Assembly (NCBI RefSeq): GCF_000699445.3 | Contig: NC_067195.1 | Coordinates: 57,392,465 to 57,456,464 of the forward strand | Direction of reading: 5' to 3' | DNA length: 64,000 nt | DNA from: Schistosoma haematobium | Taxonomy: Eukaryota; Platyhelminthes; Trematoda; Strigeidida; Schistosomatidae | Part shown: positions 47,093-57,889 of the stretch, piece by piece | Layout of the letters: each line of letters starts with the position of its first letter | How positions within the stretch are numbered: the stretch's first letter is position 1 | Notes under the pieces: generated by a model | What the model was told of the DNA's origin: nothing | Seen by the model: the letters and a program-made list of their open reading frames with translations, nothing else | Database searches by the model: none | Program-made: the position numbers and the translations under genes

Positions 47093-47556
47093 ACCCAATG
47101 CTCAACTTATTCGAAGTTATTGAAATCAGTTTAAACGATAAGTTGTGGAACTACCATAAAAGATTTTTTCAAGTCTTTTTTAACAAACGTATTCTATCAG
47201 TTAGAGATAAATGAACTGTTGGCAACTGTTCAGATTACCAATATAGTGATGTGATAAACGTCTTAACATATACCTGTAATAAACATTATGTCGATACTGT
47301 TCTCAAGTTTCTCAGGTAAAATACATGCTTACATGTCTTTCAATCCTTGAAAAATAATTCAGTTATTCCACGTATAAAGGATCACCTAATTTTAAAAAAG
47401 CATAATTAAAAGTATAATTGTAAAGCAGAGTCTATGAAAAATCCATACACTAAAATATATTTATCTAATACAAATATATACAGGGGTGTTGAATTTTCAG
47501 GATAACAACATATTTTAAAGGTATTCTGACTAAACATTTTTGGGAAGTATATGGAC
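47093..47556. other. AT-rich DNA, nothing recognised
   Basis: No supported feature. Confidence 0.45.
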
Positions 47557-47632
47557 TTTATATTTTGATTTATGGGTTATTGATTGAGATCATGAACCGA
47601 TTGATGTTACACCACCTTTGGAAACCTGGAAT

Positions 47633-47677
47633 CACTGGATGGCCGTTTCGTCCTACTGTGGAACTCCTCAGCAGTGC
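47633..47677 (-). ncRNA. Hammerhead ribozyme motif, left half of B10
   Basis: Minus strand: stem I CACTG/CAGTG, CTGAGGA, stem II GTTCC/GGAC-type with one wobble, GAAA, ACGGCCAT, cleavage after ATC. Core intact. Confidence 0.7.
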
Positions 47678-47704
47678 GCATCCACGATCCCGCTCGCGTA
47701 ATTC

Positions 47705-47750
47705 TCACTACTGAGGAGTCCCACAATAGGACGAAACGGCCGTCCAGTGC
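47705..47750 (+). ncRNA. Hammerhead ribozyme motif, right half of B10
   Basis: CTGAGGA (47711-47717), stem II GTCCC/GGAC, GAAA (47733-47736), perfect palindrome ACGGCCGT (47736-47743), cleavage after C744. Stem I has one A/C mismatch beside the core. Confidence 0.75.
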
Positions 47751-47826
47751 TTCCAGGTTTCCAAAGGTGGTCTAACATCAATCGGTTCATGATCTCAATC
47801 AAAAACTTAATAATGTCCACAACCCC

Positions 47827-49106
47827 TATACTAGTAATTATATGAGTTAGTTTAAAATATGTTTTTGAAGATCTTTATGCTTAATGAAATCAAAAATCAC
47901 ACATTTATGTATTTTTACTTTATGATCTTTAAAACTTTATCAGCTGATTCATTACGATGTCTCTATGCATCATTAGAACATTATTATTCAGACTAAATTT
48001 AATGTTTTAAATATAAGGCTGTCTCATAATATAACAGTCATATGCAGATATCGTCTAGAATGACAAGATTCTCATATAATGAAACTATTAATGAACTGCT
48101 AAACTAAAGAAATAAACATTACTATACACCTTGATCTATTTTTTCAACAGTTCCAGATAACCTACTATCCCACGATATTGTTGCATATCAACGTATTGTA
48201 AAGGAAATCTCTTTATAATCGCTTATATTTAGATTGGTTTATGATCACAGAACACGACTTCTATTAAGCTAATTTTAGCAATAACATCATCGCTACTACT
48301 GTTTAGGCTAAACTAGTTTTTGACAAAATGATATTAGTAAAGATCACAAGTTAACACAATTTTCTGTTCGATTCTCAACATGTTCTTTTCCTGCTTTATT
48401 ACAGATTGCCTTACTAAGCAAATAGTTTTCCTTTAAAATATAATATTTATAAATAACGGTGGATTGTCTGATTACGTAGTTGATTTTTTTAAGCATCACG
48501 ACCATTAATGTCTTATTATTATGTATCGTAGAAGTTTATCCTTTTAATAATCCTTACCAGATATTATCTGAGTAACGAAATCAATTAATTCTAGACATAT
48601 AATTGTTAATGGAGGGAACGGATTATCTTAAGTGATGTCAAAAGATTATGAATAAAAATACACCATGGATAAATAGAATATATGAGAAGCGTTTAGTTAA
48701 AGTATAAGATAAATAAGAAATAATCAATTCATACAGAGCGTAAATAACGACATATATACATCTATATATGAGAAAGTGACAGAAAGAAAATTATTCAAGG
48801 CATATACAAGTAACTATATTAATTGAATTGTAAAAGTGCAAAACTATAATCCATCTCAGGGGAATTGATTTATCTAAATCATATTTGATATTTTAAACAG
48901 ATTTCAGTTGGGTTGGTTTCCTATAATCAGTCTATACAATCATTTACATATATCGTACACATATATACATATAATGCATAAACGTATGTCACATATATGC
49001 TTACATACTTGTTAGAAGACGGTAGGATATAGATTTACTAGGCAGACTATACCATTCTTACTTGTTAGATCACACTAAGAAGAAAAATGATATAACTGCA
49101 TCATTA
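47827..49106. other. AT-rich DNA, nothing recognised
   Basis: No supported feature. Confidence 0.5.
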
Positions 49107-51285
49107 CTTACTTACTTACTTACGTCTGTTACCCCTCGTGAAAGAGCATAGGCCGTTCACCAGCATTCTCCATGCAACTCCGTCCCCGTCAATCCTTTTC
49201 ATTTGTTATTCATCATTTTGATGTCTGCTTCCAAGTCTCGGTACAATGTGTTATTTGGCCTTAACATTTTTCATTTCCCATCAAGAATACGAGTTGGCAT
49301 GATGCAGTTTGATGCTTTCCGTGATGTATGTCCTATCCACCTCCAACATCTTTTCTTAATTCCCTTTTCAATTGGAAGCTGATTTGTTCTCTTCCACAAT
49401 AGATTGTTGATGATGGTATCCGGTCAACAACGGACATTGAGTATCTTGCGTAGACAACTGCTTATAAATACTTGTACATTTTTGATGATGGTTTCGGTAG
49501 TGCTCGAAGTTTCAGCCCGGTAGAGTAGGACTGTCTTGACATTCGTATTGAAGATTGTGACTTTGATATTGGTTGGGAGTTGTTTTGAGTTCCATATGTT
49601 CGTCAATTATAGGAACGCGACATTTACTTTTCCAGTCCTTGACTTTATGTTTGCATCGGATCCTTCTTGTTTATCGATGATGCTTCCTGTGTAGGTGAAA
49701 GATTCCACATATTCCAGAGTTTCTACATCAAGTGTGAATGGATTGGCGCTTTCCGTTTTGTATTTGAAGATCTTGTCTTTTCCTTCGTGTATTTTGAGGT
49801 ATACTGATGCAGAGGCTACAGCTACACAGGTTGTTTTGACATGCATTTGTTGATGTGTGGGACAGAAAACTTAGGTCGTCTGCGAAGTCCAAATCGTCTA
49901 GTTGCATCCAAGCTGTCCATTGTATTCCGTGATTCCTCTCAAATGTCGAGGTCTTCATAATCCAGTCAACCACCAGAGGGAAAATAAAACGGAGAACAAG
50001 CAGTCTTTTCTGACACCGGTCCTCACTTGAAATACATATGTCAACTTTCCTCCACGCAGGACTTGTACTGTAGTCCATCGTATGAATTCCGAATGATGTT
50101 GGCGATCTTCTCAGGTACACCATAATGTCAAAAACGTTTTTATAAGGTCCTTCTATCCACACTTCCAAACGCCTTCTCATAGTCTATGAAGTTGGTGTAT
50201 AACGACGAGTAACTCAATTGACTATTCAACAATGATCCGTAGCGTCGCGATTTGGTCTGTGCACGACCGATGATTACGGGATCCAGCCTGTTGATCTCGA
50301 AGTTGGGCGTCTATTGAGATTTTGTTCCGGTTCAGCAACACTCTTTCAAAAATTTTTCCTAGTACCGATAGTAGTATGATGCCTCTGCAGTCCTCATATT
50401 CGCTTAAATCTCCTTTCCTTAGTATGTTGATGAGGTATCTTTTTTTCCGGTCTGTAAGTGGTGCTTGTTCTCTCTCCACAATTTTCCTGAACAGAATGTG
50501 AAGTATACTTACAGTTACTTTTATATCTGACTTCAGAGCTTCAGTTGGTATATTTTCAGATCCCGCTGCTTTCCCGCTCTTGATGTTTCTCATAACCATC
50601 TCGATTTCTTAGATCGTCGGTAAAGTGACATCTATAGGAAGGTGTAGTGTCAGTTATTATGTTAAACCCATATACCTTATTCCACCTTTCGGACAGCCCA
50701 TTCTATTCATCCTACTTGAGTCACATTCTGACCTTGTTAATTATTCGCTTATCAATCTTGACTGTTTTTATATGAGCGCGTAGGTGTGTGTACATTTCTT
50801 ATCCCATTACTCATCACGTGTCTGTAAATTACTTTTGTGTAACTATAAATATTGATTAACGCTTGGTTAAATGAGGGTTGGCTTACCCACCATCTCCACA
50901 GCGCGTCGTTTTGCTTCGTTCTATTCCATTCGCTCTATACACAAAATATATGGATTCAAAAGTCCATTCTCGTTATTTGACTTATTTAATTCCGTTATTG
51001 ACTAACGCGATTTAAGTCGACGATTATATACGTGGATAACAAACATTCATACGATCTAATTGGAGTCAGATCCACGAGCCACTAAAGTGGAGAGCTCTTT
51101 CGACAAAATCGTCCGATCTAAATGACGATTAAAGAACGGGCCTCCACAAAAACGGTCTGTTTGTTACCTTGATATCCGGCGGACTCAATGAAGCTGGTCT
51201 ATTCAAAGGTTCCTAGAAGTATTCTACCTATCTGTTCTTTTGTTCTTGAATCGCGATGATTGTCTTGTCTTCTTTGTTCATTAAT
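49107..51285 (-). pseudogene. RTE-like LINE reverse transcriptase, interrupted by an LTR
   Basis: From 3' to 5' on the minus strand: (TAAG)n tail (49107-49126), decayed C-terminal region, a block with FTYTGSIIDKQEGSDANIK, the RT palm with intact FADD (49875-49886), and RT fingers (IKSGKAAGSENIPTEALKSD). It stops near 50655. Beyond the LTR at 50660-51168 the same LINE frame resumes upstream: IAIQEQKNR, EPLNRPASLSPPDIK (about 51169-51262), reaching about 51285. Several stops and frameshifts make it a pseudogene. It is the longest LINE piece here and is 5' truncated. Confidence 0.8.
50660..51168 (-). mobile_element. LTR inserted in the LINE
   Basis: GC-richer DNA between two LINE segments that should be contiguous. 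On the minus strand it opens GGTAACAAACAGACCG and ends GGGTTTAACA (TG...CA-like, first base changed). The inner part from 51041 down matches the 26.4 kb copy. No clean target duplication is visible (TATTA left, TTGAT right), so the exact ends are approximate. A solo LTR is the simplest reading. Confidence 0.6.
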
Positions 51286-51344
51286 AATAGTCATTAAACA
51301 ACAAGGTGAACATATAAATACGTGATACAATTCTTAATTTCAGA

Positions 51345-51495
51345 TGGGTCTTGTGGATATTATAGTAATTTCAATGGTTAAGATTATGAGTCAGTTGAAG
51401 CTAGACCAACATGGACAACCTGGAATCACTGGATGGTCGTTTCTTCCTGTTGTGGGACTCCTCAGCAGTGCGCATTCACGACCTCGCCCCCCTTA
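51345..51495 (-). mobile_element. Family B element truncated in the head (copy B11)
   Basis: It has a left border (GATGGGTCTTGTGGATATTA), tail and a hammerhead at 51426-51471. It is cut where the tRNA-like head should begin (CGACCTCGCCCCCC). CTGAGGA and GAAA are intact; the G-C pair closing stem II is changed to G/A. Confidence 0.75.
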
Positions 51496-52132
51496 TATTC
51501 TACAATTTGACTTTTTTTTCTTTCTTTAAAACAATTGGTTCATTTTTCCTAAAGTGTTTATTTTCTCTCCTTTTTATCGTATCATCACTAAAATTCAATA
51601 CATTTACTTCTTCATCCACATAGCAAATATGAAAAATTGCAAATGTTGATTAGATAAATATAAAATCATGATAATATCAATAAGAAAAGAAAGAAATTTT
51701 TATTTCTTTTCTTTTATCAAATCAACATTTATTATCCATTCAATAAGGAATTCAGTATTCTAACCGAATTACTCATTATTTTCTTAAATGTTTCCATCTG
51801 TCGTATTCCTGTCATTTAATGGTTATGGTTGTTATCTCTCTATTTATTTATTTATTCATTCAATACATTGAATGATTGAATAGAAATAATCTTTGACAGT
51901 TTTTAAAACAATAAAATAATAAAAGGTAAAGATGTGTGAAAATAATAAATATTAACTATAGAAGTAAATGTTAGTAAGAAGATAAAGAATGATAAGAATA
52001 TAGAGTTTCTATCCTAGTAATTCTCCTATCATTAATTAATGATAAATAACTAAACATAGGGAAGAAATGTAATTATGGAATGTAAAGGTTTGCTTAACAC
52101 TACCTGACAAACCAATGTTCTGGGTTTCACTG
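51496..52132. other. AT-rich DNA, nothing recognised
   Basis: (TTTA)n near 51843-51856. Confidence 0.45.
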
Positions 52133-52613
52133 TGTTAGGCACCCGAGAAACATAATGAATGGTAACTTTGGGATCCTTTTATGGACCAATACTAAACGTA
52201 TATTTTTATTGTATAATTTTTAAGTAACTAAACTATTCATATTCGTGTTCCTCTTATTATAAGGCATTATTTTGACCTATGAACTATTATTATACGATTT
52301 ACCATTCTTGAGTTATGCCCAGTCTATCAATTACTATCTCCCACATTCACAGCCACATCTGGCTAATTCTTGTACAAATGTTGTTTTATAATTTACTGGT
52401 ACATTGTGGTCTGTTTGATTGGTATATAAACTCAGTATGTTTGAAATATAATTATTCATATCGCAGAGGCTGAGATTGGTGTTCTGGACTTAACTGGCTG
52501 GGCTAGGCGGAAAGCGGGACCAATCAGAATCCTAGACTGCTCTCACGTGGTTTACACGTCTTTAATTGATCGATAAGTCACTGCTCTCTAATCGGCGGTC
52601 ACAAGTTATAACA
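52133..52613. mobile_element. Solo LTR with target-site duplication
   Basis: 481 bp from TGTTAGGCAC to GTTATAACA, with TGTTA/TAACA inverted termini, flanked by the direct repeat CACTG (52128-52132 and 52614-52618). A TATA-like TATATAAA lies at about 52421-52428, and a GC-richer block with CCAAT is near 52530. The orientation is not settled. No internal coding part, so it was left by recombination between two LTRs of one element. Confidence 0.8.
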
Positions 52614-52721
52614 CACTGTTACTGACATTTGTAAATAGAATGGTTTTTTTTCTTAGAATTTTAAATCAGAGAAATAATTGTATATACATTTTAGAAAGAT
52701 GTCAAATTCATACTAGCATTG

Positions 52722-53005
52722 TAGTGAACAAGAACATCAGTGGGGACAATCGAATGTATTCAACACAAAATTATAGGACTTGTTAATAAAATCTAACAAT
52801 CATAAAGTAAATGCTTAATTTGCAAAATGTTCACCAATTGTCTCAAAGTGACTCAGACTTCATTGTTCTTGCATTTTCATACGAATGGCATTCTGGTTTC
52901 ATTCTTTACTGTTCGATCCCCTTGTCTCTCTGATGCCAGACCTTCTGTTCATGACTAACATCATATACTACTTATGTCAATATAAGTAGCACACACTGCA
53001 GTATG
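52722..53005 (+). repeat. Repeat family C (copy C5)
   Basis: Best uninterrupted C copy: TTGTAGTGAACAAGAACATC, TCGAATGTATTCAACAC, AATTTGCAAAATGTTCACCA, to ATATAAGTAGCACACACTGC. Confidence 0.7.
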
Positions 53006-53666
53006 ATTAGAATTTTAATATGCCTTTTTACTTTTTTTAAAAGGTAGAAGAGTTGTTAAAAATCTCATAATTAGTCCTAATCATAGTTTCTTAAATGCAG
53101 TGATTTATAGGCTTCTTTTTTTAAAAGTACAATTAATACACTGGATCACTGTTAATAACAATGAAATCAATAAATAATTAGCAATATATTACGATGACGG
53201 GTATCAAGGATGTTTATAACTGCATTAACATTCATATGATGATGTTTTAACAACACATGTGCAACTTTAAGGGTTGTGATGATCTTTTATTTTCAGAAAT
53301 GATAAGAAAGTAATTCATAGTTGCTAGTGTATTGTAAACAGCTCGTGGAATCATCATTATTATTGGTAAAAATACAAGCTGTATCCTTATATTTTGATTA
53401 CTGATAAAATATGAAAGGTTACATCAATTTATCTGTTGTGAATACTTGTGATTGCAATTGTCAGGAATAAAAGTCGATCTTTGTTCCCTTTTTACAGTGA
53501 ATTAGTGGTCAACATGACAGAACCATTAAAACTTAAATATTTCAAAAATCCAACAATTTAATTAGGGAAATATTATGTCATAGCAACTATCCTACAAACC
53601 AATTTCGATGAATAATATTATGGTTAATTTTAGTTAAGCCTTTTTATTAACTTACTTAACAGACAA
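53006..53666. other. AT-rich DNA, nothing recognised
   Basis: No supported feature. Confidence 0.45.
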
Positions 53667-53998
53667 TGTTGTTAGAATAGCAACAATTCACATATGTTTT
53701 TGTACAATTATGATTACTAGATCACATGATAGACTTTAGCTAAATTGTGGATTGCTTAAATATCACTTGATGATTCATTCTCGTCCCCATGTATATATAT
53801 AAGCTTTAGTTTTGCTTTGCTGCGTCCTCATGAGATTTGACTATAAATTCGCCTATCTTTACTTGCATACACATATTCGCCTCTCTGCTTCAAATTCGTT
53901 TGATTTACTTATAGCTTTGTGATCTGAACTATCCGCTAATAAACTGTAGTTGCCACTACATATTGCCTTCTTATATTATAAAAGTTATCGAGGTAATC
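53667..53998 (+). mobile_element. Possible LTR or retroelement promoter
   Basis: TGTTGTTAG start, TATATATATAAGC (about 53792-53804), a leader of lower AT content, then AATAAA (about 53938-53943). This resembles U3-R-U5 order. The right end and target duplication could not be fixed. Confidence 0.35.
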
Positions 53999-54473
53999 GA
54001 TTAACGAAGCAAAGCCACTACAATCTTGTACATGTTGACCTGGAGAGATACTGGATAAATGATTGATCCAACTACTGAGAACATAACAGAGGATAAAAAA
54101 AAATGCAAATCATTTGTTTGACTGGTTAAGTACAATAAAAAACAGAATTAGTGCATAAACAAAAGAACCTGAAGTACAAAAAAAGTACAAGAAATATGTT
54201 AGAAAGTTAACATAATATTCGATTAATCCTTTAACCGATAAAACATGTACGGTAACTAAATACTATTTACAGTTCAGTTCCTAATATAACGAACTAAAAC
54301 AGAAGATCCATGTTGAATCCTATAAGCAATTATTGCTTTATTTGTAATATTTTATTATAAATGATAATAAAGATGAATTAATTTGAATTTAATAGTAAAC
54401 CATTTGTTCATTGTAGAAAAAAAACTACATTTTGTCTTCAATCTAAATAAATCATTTCATTCTTCTATTTAAT
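53999..54473. other. AT-rich DNA, nothing recognised
   Basis: No supported feature. Confidence 0.45.
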
Positions 54474-54666
54474 AATTGAATTCATGAGTCAGTTGAAGCT
54501 AGACCATTATGAAGAACCTGGAAGCACTGGACGTCCGTTTCATCTTAGTATCGGACTCCTCAACAGTGCGTATCTACGATCCCACCTCACGAGATTCGAA
54601 CCCAGGACCTATCAGTCTTGCGTGCGAACGCACAATCTCTACTACAATCTCCACAAAACCCCTGTC
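54474..54666 (-). mobile_element. Family B element (copy B12)
   Basis: Tail at left, hammerhead at 54521-54570, head with B-box GGGTTCGAATCTCG on the minus strand. Its right edge is TACTACAATCTCCACAAAAC then CCC, the inverted border motif. The core is TTGAGGA (C3 to U) with intact GAAA; stem III is ACGGACGT. Confidence 0.8.
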
Positions 54667-55277
54667 TGATTATATTCTTCTATTTGCTGAAATAAACTGA
54701 TGATAGCTAAACATTTTGTTTTAATTAACTATTTATTTTGAATTCATTTCTTCACTATATTTTATTATAATTCAAGTATACAAACTTACTATGAACTTTA
54801 TAATAAATGAATATTGAGCTAACAAAATATTGTTTTTCTATTCTTTTCCTTGTTCTATTGGATCTGTTAAAACAATTATTTATTCTGGTATTTGTTTAGT
54901 GCATTTTGATGTTAGAAAAGAGAATCCACTGAATAATTCAAGTTGTACATTTAGGTTCGATGGGGATATATAGATATATATTTATATCTTGGATGCCATT
55001 TATAATCTATTCACATCCTTATAGTTATAGGGTAACACATAGACAAATGAATTCATCAATAATTTATATAGACATTAAGAAGTTCTAATTTCTAATCAAA
55101 ATATATTTGTTTATCTCATGAAAGGGAATTCGATCAACGGTTGATTATTTATTTATTTATAAATCTGACGGTATTTTAAATGATAAAAATTAATGATTTA
55201 TCATTCCTATTATTAATATTTATATGATAATTAGGTACATAGTTATTTCCTGTCTATTCATATAATTAAAAAATGAT
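54667..55277. other. AT-rich DNA, nothing recognised
   Basis: No supported feature. Confidence 0.45.
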
Positions 55278-55301
55278 CAGCAAAGATGGCTAGTAGTGAA
55301 A

Positions 55302-55344
55302 TCCAGGAAGCGCGTTTCGTTTCATTTGAGACTCGTCAGCTGGA
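55302..55344 (-). ncRNA. Hammerhead ribozyme motif (family A, A7)
   Basis: Minus strand: CCAG/CTGG stem I, CTGACGA and GAAA intact, stem II weak (GTCT/AAC), stem III ACGCGCTT with one change. Confidence 0.6.
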
Positions 55345-55374
55345 TGACTCTAAGATGTGACTGAGATGCAGGCA

Positions 55375-55420
55375 CATCTAGCTGACGAGTCACAAATAGA
55401 ATGAAAAGCGCGTCCTGGAT
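55375..55420 (+). ncRNA. Hammerhead-like motif (family A, A8)
   Basis: CTGACGA (55382-55388) and GAAA (55403-55406) kept. Stem II is disrupted (GTCAC/GAAT) and stem III is AAGCGCGT. Confidence 0.5.
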
Positions 55421-55577
55421 TCCACTACTGGGCGCTAGTCATTTTTGTTTATAAAGCTTGTGACTTCAGGTAATATCGAGGCAGTCCGCATAGAATGTAC
55501 ATATGTCAACAAGAGACTGATTAATTACAGTCCTAAATAACAATGGGAGGATGCAAGTAAACAACACCAAGTGAAAA

Positions 55578-57267
55578 AAAATGATGTCCATCTTTCGAAA
55601 AAATTTCGAATACGCAATTAAATTTAGATCTTGATATTTAATATAATGAAAATGGTCAAATACAAATACTTATTCATAGAAAAGACACTAAATTAATTTA
55701 ACTTGAATTTTAACTGTTTTAGTTCAATAAGCTTTATTTAATCGGATACAGCTTAGGGGAAAAGAAGAAAGAGATGCTAATTATCGTTGAAAGCTGTCTG
55801 TTAGATAATGGTTATTTTCAAACGCATATCAATACATATGAGAATTCAAGAAATAAAGGAATGTAGTGTGGTATAATTAAGAAAAAACCTGTTTTAATGC
55901 GTATTGGACTCAAAGATCATGAAATACCCAGGAAAGACGACCGTGTCAAGAACGACTTGTTTAACATTTAATCTGAACCCAATATATAAAAATAATTGCT
56001 CTAAGAGATATTCAAAAGTGGACAGATGCTCGCAGAACATTGCCTGAGGTCGTGTTTACTCGTTCCAATTTACAAGCTGAAGAATATAAATTGTAACAAT
56101 AAGAAAATAAACTACTATTACCATCTTCAAGCACAACCCTCATGAATTGAGACTAAGTGGTCAACTTGGTTTCAACAGCTCGATGGCCCCTCATCTACTT
56201 GATCATTTCCAAACCACTCAACATTATCGACAAACCAATGTTTTTGAACTCATACTGTCTTCCCAAAGCCACTGCTATCAAAAGCCTTGAACCATATGTA
56301 TTCATTCAGAATAATGCAATCATCAGTCTTGCACTTCCCTGATGACGTTCGTTTAAAATACTTGGTTGAGAACCATCTCATTTTGTTTATCCAATATAAA
56401 CTTATTTTCTTTCGTTCTTGAGTTTTATATAAGCTTTATTCATCCCAATCTTGTAATCATTTCCTTTTTCACAGTAGTTATAACCTAATTTTTAATATTC
56501 GCCTGTTCCCATTAGTATTAAATAGTTTTCTTGAATTTTCACATTATTTAACGCATAAATGTTTGACCATATGGACATCTTTTAACTTTCATAATTTTAA
56601 TCTCTGAAAAATTCCCATCATGTTAGAACACAGATGTATGAACAAAGAATATATCCTCTTAAGTTCTACTGCTATATATAACCAATTAAATAATATGAAA
56701 GGTGAATAAGCTTATAACGTAAATGAAATTAGACTAATGATCAAAATAAGGTAACATGGATCATGAGAGATAAAAGTGTGGCTTAAAAATCAAAATAAAT
56801 GTTTGGTCAAGAGTTGGATGATATATAGAATAATATTAGATAAAAATTAGTAAATGGGGATGCGTGCCAAATAAACGTCTGGAAACGTTTGTAAGCGTTA
56901 CAATAATAATAATAATGAGGTAGGTGAATAAGATAAGTTTAAGCTATAAAAATACAAAAAATCGAGTACTGTACATACGTTAATCCAGTTATTTTATTAT
57001 TATCAAAATGATTGTTAACTGATTAGGCCAGAAGTTGGCTAAGGTACAAGAACCAATCAAACATATTTATTTTGGGTCCAAAACTCCGAATTTTTAACAC
57101 ACATAAATCAAAACATACAAATTAAAAACCATTTAATAAATATTCACCCATTGAATTGTATGAAATGGATATTTTGTCTTGATAAAAGTCATATATCATA
57201 GCTTCATCAAGAAAGTTTTGTGTCTAATGATTTACCGTAAAGATGGAACTATTAGACTATCATGAGA
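55578..57267. other. AT-rich DNA, nothing recognised
   Basis: A 61-codon plus-strand frame at 56157-56342 lies in a slightly GC-richer stretch; I could not assign it. Confidence 0.45.
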
Positions 57268-57495
57268 AAATATGGATAGCAGCTAACAGTGCAATTCAGG
57301 ATGCGCATTTCGTTCTATTCGGGACTCTTCAGCTGTATGAACGTGTATTCCACTGCTAATCATTATCGATCTTTGCTTAAACTGCTTGTGAATTAAGACA
57401 ATATCGAAGCAATACCCATAGTATGTACATATGCTAATAAGATATTGATCAATTGCAATCGTGAATATCAATAGGAAGATTCAAGTGAATATTAG
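57268..57495. repeat. Head-to-head family A pair (A9 minus, A10 plus)
   Basis: A9 is a minus-strand hammerhead arm (57268-57342). It is followed at once by plus-strand A body from TATTCCACTGCTAATC to AAGATTCAAGTGAAT. The plus part begins only a few bases after the family cleavage site (CGTC/CTGGATTCC). Confidence 0.7.
57294..57337 (-). ncRNA. Hammerhead ribozyme motif (family A, A9)
   Basis: Minus strand: CTGAAGA and GAAA intact; stem II GTCC/GAAC has a mismatch. Stem III ATGCGCAT is a perfect palindrome that differs from the family ACGCGCGT by two symmetric changes. Confidence 0.65.
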
Positions 57496-57889
57496 GCTAT
57501 TAGTTGAAGAAATCTGAGTAATACAATCATCAATGCATAGGTACCTTATAGTTTATAGTCAAAATACTTATAATCAAAACAAGTATTTGTTACTGAAGAT
57601 TAGTGTTACAATTAACTAAATGATTAGTATAGTTTCTTTTGTTTACTTTTCAGACTGAATCAATATTAATGCACTATGACTAAAAATTCACACCAGGATT
57701 TATTTAAAATAAGTCATATGAAAGAATTTTAAATAAACAAATCTATTCAGAATACACATTGAAAGCCCTATAATCAAGATTTTATAAATCAGTCTATAAT
57801 AATAGCTCAGATTTTATATAAAGACATTATGCAATACTGTGATATTTGCCATAAATCTTTATTTTATCTTTCATCAAAACTAATTCATA
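57496..57889. other. AT-rich DNA, nothing recognised
   Basis: No supported feature. Confidence 0.45.

Larger units (their letters stand above)
47557..47826. mobile_element. Palindromic double family B element (B10)
   Basis: The two halves (about 47577-47695 and 47703-47812) are inverted copies of tail plus hammerhead, joined by a short GATCCCGCTCGCGTAATTC spacer with no tRNA-like head. The ends read TATGGGTTATTGATTGAG and CTCAATCAAAAACTTAATAA to GTCCACAACCCCTATA. Arms match at nearly every position over about 110 bp. Confidence 0.8.
55278..55577. repeat. Head-to-head family A pair (A7 minus, A8 plus)
   Basis: 55278-55345 is a minus-strand hammerhead arm. 55370-55577 is a plus-strand hammerhead followed by the A body to ATGCAAGTAAACAACACCAA. 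About 25 bp separate the two cores. The tRNA-like heads are missing from both. Confidence 0.75.
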
